Below are positions 1 to 5,673 of a stretch of DNA of 7,061 nt, piece by piece. The position numbers and the translations under genes were made by a program. The first letter of the stretch is position 1. Every line of letters starts with the position of its first letter. This DNA is from an uncultured Eubacteriales bacterium (GTDB lineage: Bacteria; Bacillota; Clostridia; Oscillospirales; Acutalibacteraceae). The notes under the pieces are model-generated. The model saw nothing but the letters and a program-made list of their open reading frames with translations, searched no databases and was not told where the DNA came from. The DNA is taken from positions 1 to 7,061 of the forward strand of contig CAKSNI010000053.1 in NCBI GenBank assembly GCA_934476025.1, in the 5' to 3' direction.

Positions 1-89
1 ATATTATGACGATGCCCGGCCTTCCGAAACATCCGGCCGCGGAACAAATCGATATCGACGATTCCGGGAAAATTACCGGTCTGTTTTAG
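1..89 (+). CDS. fhs: Formate-tetrahydrofolate ligase, C-terminal end (partial)
   Basis: The reading frame from base 3 encodes 28 residues and ends in TAG at 87-89; the rest of the gene lies beyond the left edge. The tail contains IMTMPGLPKHPAA followed by an acidic stretch and the ending GKITGLF. This matches, from memory, the highly conserved C-terminus of formyltetrahydrofolate synthetase. That enzyme (usually about 550 residues) uses ATP to join formate to tetrahydrofolate, giving 10-formyl-THF for purine synthesis, formyl-Met-tRNA or acetogenic one-carbon flow. An intrinsic terminator starts 17 bases after the stop, which supports a true gene end. The gene converges on the ribosomal operon. 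The identification rests on 28 residues only, but the motif is distinctive. Confidence 0.85.
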   Translation, partial: IMTMPGLPKHPAAEQIDIDDSGKITGLF

Positions 90-105
90 AGCTTTGGTTC
101 TTTTC

Positions 106-135
106 TCCCCCGACAGTTTGCTCGGGGGATTTTTT
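106..135 (+). terminator. Intrinsic terminator after fhs
   Basis: A perfect 8-bp stem (TCCCCCGA at 106-113, TCGGGGGA at 122-129) encloses the 8-base loop CAGTTTGC. It is followed directly by six T residues at 130-135. It begins 17 bases after the fhs stop codon, the usual place for a rho-independent terminator. The T-run is on the plus strand only, so it serves fhs and not the opposing operon. Confidence 0.92.
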
Positions 136-671
136 GGCTGATCTGCCGTCCCCCTTTTCTCCCGCAAAGTTCCCGGGCTGCCTGTTTGTTCGTCTGCCAA
201 AACGATAACCGGGTTTGAATTCATTGCTTTTTCCTTGCGGCAGCGAACGAACGCCCTTCCCCGTCGCCCCTTTTCGGAAGCCGCTGCTTTTTTAAGGCCA
301 AAAAGGTTCATACCGGAGTCCAGTCCAATGGCGCGTTTAAGAAAAATGTTCCCTTTCCTCCGGCACAACCATCTAACGCCCTTTGAAATTTTCTTCCCGT
401 CCACATCCCTTTTTTACCGTCAAATTTCCCCTGCCACGGTTACAGCGCTGTAGTCCGAATCACGGTCGATGCCCAACAGCCGGGCATCACTTTATATTCC
501 CGAAGCCGCTGCCGCTAAACCGCGGTAAAGGCTCCGGCGAATTTTCTTTTTTCTACCCGGCAAAGATTTCCCGCTTGCTGCAGCTAAAAAGAAGCTTTCC
601 TGAAATTCGATGTGATGTTTGGGAGTGCATGGAAAACGATTTCACCGTTACTGCGCGGTCATCGATACGAT
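136..671. other. Intergenic region without a supported gene
   Basis: About 536 bases lie between the two convergent terminators. Short ORFs on both strands (for example plus-strand frames at 235-453 and 383-673) have no recognisable motif, no convincing SD site and unnatural-looking composition, and I do not call them. I see no tRNA, rRNA, CRISPR repeats or IS ends. The plus strand is mildly pyrimidine-rich, most clearly around 350-420. Minor symmetrical elements are a 12-base palindrome (TACAGCGCTGTA, 441-452) and a small hairpin at 468-488. An 11-base direct repeat, GAAGCCGCTGC, occurs at 277-287 and 502-512. None of these identifies a function. Confidence 0.7.
468..488. repeat. Small inverted repeat in the intergenic region
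   Basis: GATGCCC (468-474) and GGGCATC (482-488) form a perfect 7-bp stem with a 7-base loop, AACAGCC. No T-run follows on either strand, so it is not a convincing terminator. It could be part of a folded transcript or simply chance. Confidence 0.35.
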
Positions 672-714
672 AAAACCCCCGGGGCAAAAGCCATGGCTTT
701 TGCCCCGGGGGTTT
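672..714 (-). terminator. Terminator of the ribosomal operon, 42-bp perfect palindrome
   Basis: Bases 673-714 equal their own reverse complement, centred on CCATGG at 691-696. In the minus-strand transcript this gives a stem of about 19 bp (CCCCCGGGGCAAAAG arm) with a tetraloop. An A-tract precedes the stem and TTTTAT follows it. It lies about 60 bases past the rplQ stop, where the operon should end. Because it is symmetrical it could also stop plus-strand transcripts (GGGGGTTTGCTTTC), though the U-tract there is poorer. The long GC-rich stem should be very stable; I did not compute an energy. Confidence 0.9.
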
Positions 715-773
715 GCTTTCAGTCACCACATCATAAGACAGCTAAGCTGCCTTGCAATGTGACGCTGCAGTGT

Positions 774-1115
774 TTACACCAATTCGATGATGGCCATTTC
801 CGCCGCATCGCCGCGACGCGGGCCGGTCTTGGTGATCCGACAATAACCGCCGTTGCGATCCGAGTATTTCGGGGCGATTTCGTCGTACAGTTTCTTCACA
901 ACATCCTCTTTGGTAATGAATGCCAAAGCCTGACGCTTGCTGGCAAGGCTGTTGTCCTTTGCGAGCGTAATATACTTTTCCGCCATAGAACGAACTTCCT
1001 TGGCACGGGTAACGGTGGTTTCCACCTTACCGTTTTCCAGCAGGAAGGTCACCATGGCCTTCAGCATTGCCGTTCTGTGATCACTGGTTCTGCCGAGTTT
1101 TCTGGTTCCGGGCAT
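774..1115 (-). CDS. rplQ: 50S ribosomal protein L17
   Basis: This gene encodes a 113-residue bacterial L17, a large-subunit protein that binds 23S rRNA near the peptide exit tunnel. The N-terminus (MPGTRKLGRTSDHRTAMLKAM) shows the conserved family signature, including the RKLGR...HR segment that contacts rRNA. It is followed by LLENGKVETTVTRAKEVR and a C-terminal RITKTGPRRGDAAEMAIIEL, which is the standard ending. Length is normal for Firmicutes. The ATG is preceded by AAAGGAG, 9 bases upstream. It is the last gene of the operon, 20 bases after rpoA and about 60 bases before the palindromic terminator. No sequence anomalies were seen. Confidence 0.97.
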   Translation of the reverse strand: MPGTRKLGRTSDHRTAMLKAMVTFLLENGKVETTVTRAKEVRSMAEKYITLAKDNSLASKRQALAFITKEDVVKKLYDEIAPKYSDRNGGYCRITKTGPRRGDAAEMAIIELV

Positions 1116-1135
1116 GGATATTCACTCCTTTACAG

Positions 1136-2086
1136 TTAATCTTCGTCGTTTTTCAGGGTATACCCGAAGGAATTCAGTTTTGCAATGACTTCCTCCAACG
1201 ACTTACGGCCGAGGTTTCTGACCTTCATCATATCCTCTTCGGACTTATTGATCAGATCTTCTACCGTGTTGATGCCTGCCCGTTTCAAGCAGTTAAAGCT
1301 GCGGACAGACAAATCCAGTTCCTCAATGGTCATATTGAGAACCTTTTCGTTGTTGTTGTCACCCTTTTCGGCCATAATGCTTTCGGTTTCTTCAACCCCT
1401 TCGGTCAGATCCAGGAACAGTTCAAAATGCTCAATCAGGATTTTGGCCGACAGCGAAATGGCTTCGTTGGCTTTGATGGAACCGTTGGTCCAGACTTCCA
1501 AAGTCAGGCGACCCTTATCGGTCACTTTTCCCACACGGGTGTTATCCACAACAAAATTGGCTTTGGTAACCGGAGTATAAATGGAATCAACCGGAATGAC
1601 GCCGATCACGGACTGAGCCGGCTTATTCTGATCCGCCGGAACATATCCTCTTCCTTTGTCGATGGTCATTTCCATATTCAGTTTGGCACCCTCGCCGAGA
1701 GTGGCAATATACAGATCCGGATTCAGGATTTCCACCTCAGAATCACACTTAATGGAAGCACCGGTTACAACACACGGGCCCTCTGCGGAAATGTAAACCG
1801 TTTTGGGAGCATCGCCCATGATTTTCGGAACCAGGCCTTTGATGTTCAGGACAATCTCGGTAACTTCTTCCTTCACACCGGGGATGGTAGAAAATTCATG
1901 AACAATTCCATCGATTTTGATCGCTGTTACGGCACAACCCGGCAGGGTGGACAGCAGAACTCTTCTCATGCTGTTCCCAAGAGTCGTGGCATAGCCTCTT
2001 TCGAGCGGTTCCATCACGAATTTTCCGTACGAACCGTCCGCGGACAATTCCAGCGTTTCAATTCTGGGCTTTTCAATTTCTAACAT
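1136..2086 (-). CDS. rpoA: DNA-directed RNA polymerase subunit alpha
   Basis: The 316-residue alpha subunit dimerises to nucleate RNA polymerase assembly and uses its C-terminal domain to contact UP elements and activators. The N-terminal assembly domain (about 1-230) includes the conserved ERGYATTLGNSMRRVLLSTLPG at 29-50, the core dimer motif. A polar, Asn-rich linker (about 236-250) follows, then the C-terminal helix-hairpin-helix domain (about 251-316). There, VRSFNCLK at 261-268 holds R262 and N265, equivalent to Escherichia coli R265 and N268 that touch DNA. NLGRKSL at 291-297 is the second contact loop. Length is typical. The ATG follows GGAG about 9 bases upstream. It sits between rpsD (86-base gap) and rplQ. 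The second codon is the only TTA, CTA or TCA codon in the gene. Confidence 0.98.
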   Translation of the reverse strand: MLEIEKPRIETLELSADGSYGKFVMEPLERGYATTLGNSMRRVLLSTLPGCAVTAIKIDGIVHEFSTIPGVKEEVTEIVLNIKGLVPKIMGDAPKTVYISAEGPCVVTGASIKCDSEVEILNPDLYIATLGEGAKLNMEMTIDKGRGYVPADQNKPAQSVIGVIPVDSIYTPVTKANFVVDNTRVGKVTDKGRLTLEVWTNGSIKANEAISLSAKILIEHFELFLDLTEGVEETESIMAEKGDNNNEKVLNMTIEELDLSVRSFNCLKRAGINTVEDLINKSEEDMMKVRNLGRKSLEEVIAKLNSFGYTLKNDED

Positions 2087-2121
2087 TTAAAAGCTCCGTT
2101 CTCCGTACGATATTTGGTATT

Positions 2122-2151
2122 ACCGGATAATGAGTACGGCCAAAATCCGGT
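2122..2151 (-). promoter_or_regulatory. Hairpin in the rpsD-rpoA spacer
   Basis: In the 86-base gap between rpsD and rpoA, the widest in the operon, the minus strand reads ACCGGAT, a 16-base interval, then ATCCGGT. This is a perfect 7-bp stem. No T-run follows, so it does not look like a terminator. The rpoA SD region lies about 25 bases downstream. It may modulate rpoA translation or mRNA processing; that is inference. I found no well-spaced -35/-10 pair in the gap. Confidence 0.35.
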
Positions 2152-2172
2152 GGAAAACAAAGGGCGGGTCAA

Positions 2173-2799
2173 TTATTTGGAATAGAATTCGACGATCGGC
2201 TGTTCGTCAACCGGAGCGTCAATCTGATCACGGGTCGGCAAAGCAAGAATCTTTGCTTCCAATTTTTCTTTATCCAAATCAATCCACGCCGGAGTCGGTC
2301 TGGCACCATTGGCTTCGAGAACGGCTTTGATTTTATCAAGCCCGCGGCTCTTTTCGCAGATCGAAACAACTTCGCCGGCCTTCAGCAGGTACGAAGCAAT
2401 GTCAACGCGATGGCCGTCTACTTCAAAGTGGCCGTGGCCAACCAACTGTCTGGCTTCCGCTCTGGAAGAAGCAAAGCCCAAACGGTACACCACATTGTCC
2501 AAACGACTTTCCAGAATCTGGAGAAGGTTATCACCGGTAACGCCGGCTTTTCTTTCAGCCATTTCAAAATAGTGACGGAACTGAGCTTCCTGAACGCCGT
2601 AAAAACGACGGGCTTTCTGTTTCGCACGAAGCTGCAGACCGTATTCGGATGTTTTCTTGCGTCCCTGACCGTGCTGACCCGGAGCATAGGCTCTGGTAGC
2701 GAGGGAACATTTTTCAGAGTAGCAGCGTTCGCCCTTCAGGAAAAGCTTCTGGCCTTCACGGCGGCAAAGTCTGCATACTGCACCAGTATATCTTGCCAT
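2173..2799 (-). CDS. rpsD: 30S ribosomal protein S4, zinc-binding form
   Basis: This 208-residue primary assembly protein binds 16S rRNA early in small-subunit assembly and, in other bacteria, represses its own mRNA. The N-terminal domain carries four cysteines: C9, C12 (CRLC), C26 and C31. They fit a zinc knuckle like that of Thermus S4, whereas B. subtilis S4 lacks it. The KKTSEYGLQLRAKQKARRFYGV segment (48-69) is a family hallmark in slightly split form. The S4 RNA-binding domain spans about 98-160 (SRLDNVVYRLGF...ARQLVGHGHFEVDG). The ending IVEFYSK is canonical. The ATG follows TTGGAGGTG, a strong SD, 24 bases after rpsK. Its place inside the alpha operon fits Clostridia and many other bacteria, but not Bacillus, where rpsD stands alone. 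Confidence 0.98.
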   Translation of the reverse strand: MARYTGAVCRLCRREGQKLFLKGERCYSEKCSLATRAYAPGQHGQGRKKTSEYGLQLRAKQKARRFYGVQEAQFRHYFEMAERKAGVTGDNLLQILESRLDNVVYRLGFASSRAEARQLVGHGHFEVDGHRVDIASYLLKAGEVVSICEKSRGLDKIKAVLEANGARPTPAWIDLDKEKLEAKILALPTRDQIDAPVDEQPIVEFYSK

Positions 2800-2823
2800 C
2801 TAAGTTACACCTCCAAAATTCGA

Positions 2824-3222
2824 TTATACGCGTCTTCTCTTGGGAGGACGGCAACCGTTGTGCGGAATCGGAGTTACATCTTTGATCATCGTAACTTCCA
2901 ACCCGGCGGACTGCAAAGCACGGATGGCGGCTTCACGGCCGGCTCCCGGGCCTTTTACATAAACTTCCACCGTTTTCAGGCCGTGTTCCATAGCAGCCTT
3001 GGCAGCGGTTTCTGCCGCGCTCTGAGCCGCAAACGGAGTGGACTTTCTGGATCCGCGGAAACCGAGTTCTCCGGCAGAAGCCCAGGAGAGAGCATTTCCG
3101 TTGGTGTCGGTAAGGGTTACGATGGTATTGTTGAAGGTAGACTGGATATGAGCAGCACCACGTTCAATATTCTTTTTCTCACGGCGTTTATGCGACACCG
3201 CAGCTTTTTTAGCAGTAGCCAT
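2824..3222 (-). CDS. rpsK: 30S ribosomal protein S11
   Basis: The 132-residue S11 lines the small-subunit platform by the mRNA exit path and the E site. Family markers are GAAHIQSTFNNTIVTLTD (22-39), GFRGSRKSTPFAAQ (54-67), VKGPGAGREAAIRAL (89-103) and the basic tail PHNGCRPPKRRRV. In E. coli S11 the Asn of the HNG motif is known to become isoaspartate; here that residue is N122 followed by G123. The ATG follows AGGAGGAG, 18 bases after the rpsM stop. The SD therefore lies in the spacer right behind rpsM, which favours coupled translation. Length is normal. Confidence 0.98.
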   Translation of the reverse strand: MATAKKAAVSHKRREKKNIERGAAHIQSTFNNTIVTLTDTNGNALSWASAGELGFRGSRKSTPFAAQSAAETAAKAAMEHGLKTVEVYVKGPGAGREAAIRALQSAGLEVTMIKDVTPIPHNGCRPPKRRRV

Positions 3223-3240
3223 ATTTTATCTCCTCCTGAC

Positions 3241-3609
3241 TTATTTCTTCTTGTTGGCGATGGTCTTCTTCGGACCCTTACGGGTACGGGCGTTGGTTTT
3301 GGAACGCTGACCTCTTACCGGAAGGCCTTTGCGGTGACGCAGGCCACGGTAGCTGCCAATTTCAATAAGACGCTTGATATCGTATGCGATAGTACGGCGA
3401 CGATCCCCTTCGACCTGAAGGTTGTGGTCAATGTACTCACGCAGTTTGGAAATATCTTCCTCAGTAAGATCCTTGACACGGGTGTCCGGATTGATTCCGG
3501 TTTCGGCAAGAACTTTTCTGGATGTTGTAAGACCGATACCGAAAATATAGGTAAGACCGATTTCTACCCGTTTTTCGTTCGGTAAATCTACACCAGCAAT
3601 ACGCGCCAT
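3241..3609 (-). CDS. rpsM: 30S ribosomal protein S13
   Basis: The 122-residue S13 sits in the head of the small subunit, bridges to the large subunit and contacts P-site tRNA through its basic tail. The start MARIAGVDLPNEKRVEIGLT is canonical. A helix-hairpin-helix segment covers about 21-34 (YIFGIGLTTSRKVL). The signature GSYRGLRHRKGLPVRGQR lies at 85-102, and the chain ends in a lysine-rich extension (KKTIANKKK). The ATG is preceded by GGAGGTG about 8 bases upstream. It lies 35 bases after rpmJ. Codon 9 is a TTA, the only TTA, CTA or TCA codon from there to the stop. Confidence 0.98.
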   Translation of the reverse strand: MARIAGVDLPNEKRVEIGLTYIFGIGLTTSRKVLAETGINPDTRVKDLTEEDISKLREYIDHNLQVEGDRRRTIAYDIKRLIEIGSYRGLRHRKGLPVRGQRSKTNARTRKGPKKTIANKKK

Positions 3610-3644
3610 TTAATAAAGCACCTCCACAATAAATTTGTCAGAAA

Positions 3645-3758
3645 TCAACCCTGACGCTGTTTGTGCTTTGGATTTTCACAGATAACCATGACTTTTCCCT
3701 TGCGCTTAATGATTTTGCACTTTTCGCAAATCCGTTTAACAGAAGGTCTGACTTTCAT
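3645..3758 (-). CDS. rpmJ: 50S ribosomal protein L36, zinc-ribbon form
   Basis: This very small gene encodes 37 residues beginning MKVRPSVKRICEKCKIIKRK and ending KHKQRQG, then TGA. L36 is a late-assembling large-subunit protein that binds 23S rRNA. C11, C14, C27 and H32 form the CxxC...C....H zinc ribbon, so this is the zinc-binding paralogue rather than the cysteine-free form made by some bacteria under zinc shortage. The ATG follows GGGAGGGT, about 7 bases upstream. It lies 33 bases after infA and 35 before rpsM, its classical position. Its length and motif match the family exactly. Confidence 0.97.
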   Translation of the reverse strand: MKVRPSVKRICEKCKIIKRKGKVMVICENPKHKQRQG

Positions 3759-3791
3759 TTGGATTACCCTCCCAGATTTAATCTTTCTGTC

Positions 3792-4010
3792 TTACTTCGT
3801 ACGCCAGGTAATGCGTCCTTTGGACAGATCGTACGGGGACATTTCAACGGTCACCTTATCTCCCGGAAGAATCCGGATAAAATTCATCCGAAGTTTCCCG
3901 GAAATATGGGCCAGAATGATATGTCCGCCTTGAATTTCAACCTTGAATGTTGCGTTTGGCATGGCCTCAACTACGGTGCCTTCCAATTCAATTACATCTT
4001 CTTTTGACAT
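3792..4010 (-). CDS. infA: Translation initiation factor IF-1
   Basis: IF-1 (72 residues) is an OB-fold protein that covers the ribosomal A site during initiation and assists IF-2 and IF-3. The sequence MSKEDVIELEGTVVEAMPNA, HIILAHISGKLRMNFIRILP and the ending GRITWRTK are near-textbook for Firmicutes. Length is normal. The SD (AAAGGGAGGAT) lies inside the upstream KOW gene, and the infA ATG lies 19 bases before that gene's stop ends. Initiation is therefore probably coupled to translation of the KOW gene. Codon 2 is a TCA, the only TTA, CTA or TCA codon in the gene. rpmJ follows after 33 bases. Confidence 0.98.
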   Translation of the reverse strand: MSKEDVIELEGTVVEAMPNATFKVEIQGGHIILAHISGKLRMNFIRILPGDKVTVEMSPYDLSKGRITWRTK

Positions 4011-4261
4011 AACGGAATATCCTCCCTTTGTCTGCGATAGGCGCTCAGCGCCCTGCGCAGCGATTTGTTGGATGTGAGCTTCTCGGTACTGATCCGGTCA
4101 CCGGTAACTGAAATGTGCCTTGGGTTTTTGGCTTTCGGACGGTATAGCGAACGACTTTTGCCGTCGGCTATCAGCATTTTTCCGTCCTTTTCGCCAATAA
4201 TCACCATAAGACAGTTTTTATCGTGACCGGCCGTCGAGCAAACAATCTGACCGACTTCCAT
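3992..4261 (-). CDS. KOW-domain RNA-binding protein (L14e-like), function unknown
   Basis: This gene encodes an 89-residue basic protein. The N-terminal half (EVGQIVCSTAGHDKN at 2-16, then a hydrophobic strand and DGKMLIADGKSRSL) resembles the KOW/SH3-like barrel of the archaeal and eukaryotic L14e/L6e/L27e group. A basic linker RPKAKNPRHI (41-50) and a helical-looking tail rich in Arg and Lys follow. Related small proteins are encoded between map and infA in many Firmicutes, B. subtilis included, but their role is poorly defined. Ribosome or rRNA binding is inferred. I chose the ATG at 4261, 7 bases after the map stop, because AGGTG overlaps that stop. An in-frame ATG at 4279 would overlap map and has no SD. 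The 3' end overlaps infA by 19 bases. Confidence 0.88.
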   Translation of the reverse strand: MEVGQIVCSTAGHDKNCLMVIIGEKDGKMLIADGKSRSLYRPKAKNPRHISVTGDRISTEKLTSNKSLRRALSAYRRQREDIPLCQKKM

Positions 4262-4268
4262 AATCCAC

Positions 4269-5021
4269 CTATCTGGCAATTGTCATGATTTGCGGACCGT
4301 CGGAAGTGATGGCAATCGTATGCTCAAAATGGGCCGAAAGCGAGCCGTCGTTTGTAACGACCGTCCAACCGTCGGATAAGGTTCGAACGCCTGCCTTGCC
4401 CGCATTGATCATCGGTTCAATGGCAATTGTCATACCCGGCAAAAGCCGAATACCCTTTCCGGGCGTACCGTAATTGGGAACCTCCGGGGCTTCATGCAGC
4501 TTCGTGCCGACTCCGTGGCCGACAAAATCGCGGACCACCGAAAAGCCACGAGCTTCGACATACGCCTGAATGGCGTGACCTATATCGCCGATTCTGCCGC
4601 CGGCGCGGGCCGCGTGAATGCCTTCCATCAGGCTTTCCCGTGTCGCGTCCATCAGCCGCTTCGCTTCATCGGAAACATCCCCGACGGCGAAAGTGGCGGC
4701 ATTATCCCCGTTATAGCCTTCAAAAGAAGCGCCCAAATCAACGCTGACAATATCGCCGGCGACGATTTTTCTCTTTTTTGAAGGGATGCCGTGAATAACC
4801 TCGTTATTTATGGAAATGCAAGCCGTTGCCGGATACCCGGAAATACCTTTGAAGTTGGGCTTGCCGCCTTCCTTCAAAATGTATTTTTCCGCAATGGCAT
4901 CCAGTTCCCCGGTCGTAATGCCCGGTTCAATGGACTTGCCTACCAACTGTAGAGCGCCCGCCGAAATCCGGCAGGCTTCCCGCATAATGCTGAGTTCGCG
5001 GGTTGTTTTTAACACGATCAT
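4269..5021 (-). CDS. map: Methionine aminopeptidase, type I
   Basis: This 250-residue metalloenzyme removes the initiator methionine from new proteins when the second residue is small. All expected active-site residues are present: metal ligands D95 (VDLG), D106 (YNGD), H169 (VGHG), E202 (AIEPM) and E233 (HFEHT), plus substrate-binding H77 (NNEVIHGIP) and H176 (LHEAPE). There is no N-terminal extension or SEC-C zinc motif, so it is the short type Ia form. The adk stop is separated from the map ATG by only 3 bases. Its weak SD (GGGGA) lies within the adk end, so translation is probably coupled. The stop is TAG and overlaps the SD of the next gene. Confidence 0.97.
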   Translation of the reverse strand: MIVLKTTRELSIMREACRISAGALQLVGKSIEPGITTGELDAIAEKYILKEGGKPNFKGISGYPATACISINNEVIHGIPSKKRKIVAGDIVSVDLGASFEGYNGDNAATFAVGDVSDEAKRLMDATRESLMEGIHAARAGGRIGDIGHAIQAYVEARGFSVVRDFVGHGVGTKLHEAPEVPNYGTPGKGIRLLPGMTIAIEPMINAGKAGVRTLSDGWTVVTNDGSLSAHFEHTIAITSDGPQIMTIAR

Positions 5022-5024
5022 GGC

Positions 5025-5657
5025 TTAAATCCCCAGCGTTTTGAATACCGCGGCGGTTGTTTCTTCCACCGTAGCCATTCCTTCAACGCAGCGAAGTTTT
5101 CCCTGACGGTCATAGTAATCTTTCAGCGGTTCCGTTTGTTCGTGATAAACAGCAAGCCGATTCAGAACCGTTTGCGGTTCGTCATCCTTGCGGATTGAGA
5201 GTTCGTTTCCGCAGGCATCACAAACACCGTCTTTCGCCGGTTGTTTATGCAATGTATGGTAAGTGGAGCCACAGGAAAGACAAACCCGACGGCCGGACAT
5301 CCGACGAACGATTTCGTCGTCCGGAACCTCGATGGACAGCGCACAGTCAATGGCAATTCCCATCTGATCCAGTGCCTGTGCCTGCGGAATGGTCCGGGGG
5401 AAGCCGTCCAGAATAAAGCCGTTTTCGCAGTCTTTCTGCGCCAGGCGTTCCCGGATGATGCCGATCACGACATCATCCGGAACCAACTCACCGGCATCGA
5501 TATACTTTTTAGCAACCTGCCCCATTTCGGTTCCTTCCTTCAGGGCAGCACGGATAATGTTGCCGGTAGAAACCGCGGGGATGCCGCAATGTTCGGAAAT
5601 CTTTTCTGCCTGAGTGCCTTTGCCGGCACCCGGAGCTCCTAACAAAATGAGATTCAT
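5025..5657 (-). CDS. adk: Adenylate kinase with zinc-binding lid
   Basis: Adenylate kinase interconverts ATP + AMP and 2 ADP in the cytoplasm. From the ATG at 5657 the protein has 210 residues, the family norm. The P-loop GAPGAGKGT is at 7-15. The AMP-binding segment STGNIIRAA is at 30-38 and has Asn where many homologues have Asp (STGD). DGFPRT with R88 is at 84-89. The lid (about 122-160) holds C126, C129, C146 and C149, the four-cysteine zinc site common in Gram-positive enzymes and absent from E. coli Adk. I chose this start because AGGAG (5665-5669) sits 7 bases upstream. An earlier in-frame ATG at 5681 would add eight unusual residues, overlap secY and lack an SD. Confidence 0.97.
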   Translation of the reverse strand: MNLILLGAPGAGKGTQAEKISEHCGIPAVSTGNIIRAALKEGTEMGQVAKKYIDAGELVPDDVVIGIIRERLAQKDCENGFILDGFPRTIPQAQALDQMGIAIDCALSIEVPDDEIVRRMSGRRVCLSCGSTYHTLHKQPAKDGVCDACGNELSIRKDDEPQTVLNRLAVYHEQTEPLKDYYDRQGKLRCVEGMATVEETTAAVFKTLGI

Positions 5658-5664
5658 GAACTCA

Positions 5665-5669
5665 CTCCT
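5665..5669 (-). promoter_or_regulatory. Ribosome binding site fixing the adk start
   Basis: AGGAG lies 7 bases before the ATG at 5657, in the 16-base spacer between the secY stop and adk. No comparable site precedes the in-frame ATG at 5681. The site therefore supports the shorter 210-residue adenylate kinase that begins with MNLILLGAPGAGKGT. Confidence 0.85.
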
Positions 5670-5673
5670 GTGA

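Noticed and set aside
1..311. Open minus-strand frame starting at an ATG at 309-311 and running off the left edge
   Set aside because: It would pass through the fhs terminator and the antisense of the fhs end. It has only a weak upstream SD and no recognisable product.
277..512. 11-base direct repeat GAAGCCGCTGC at 277-287 and 502-512
   Set aside because: Two short GC-rich copies 225 bases apart, with no flanking similarity or spacing pattern, are likely chance. They do not suggest CRISPR or IS ends.
612..1139. 175-residue plus-strand frame opposite rplQ and through the terminator
   Set aside because: It translates the palindromic terminator and the antisense of rplQ, so it is not plausible as a gene.
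1067..2083. 338-residue plus-strand frame opposite rpoA
   Set aside because: It mirrors rpoA in phase and ends opposite its TTA second codon. No SD site or family resemblance was seen.
2087..2172. Possible internal promoter for rpoA
   Set aside because: A TTGTTT and a CATTAT can be found on the minus strand, but the spacing is about 22 bases and the boxes are poor. I do not call a promoter.
2410..3585. 391-residue plus-strand frame opposite rpsD, rpsK and rpsM
   Set aside because: It is in antisense phase with all three ribosomal genes and ends opposite the TTA at rpsM codon 9. Codon bias explains it.
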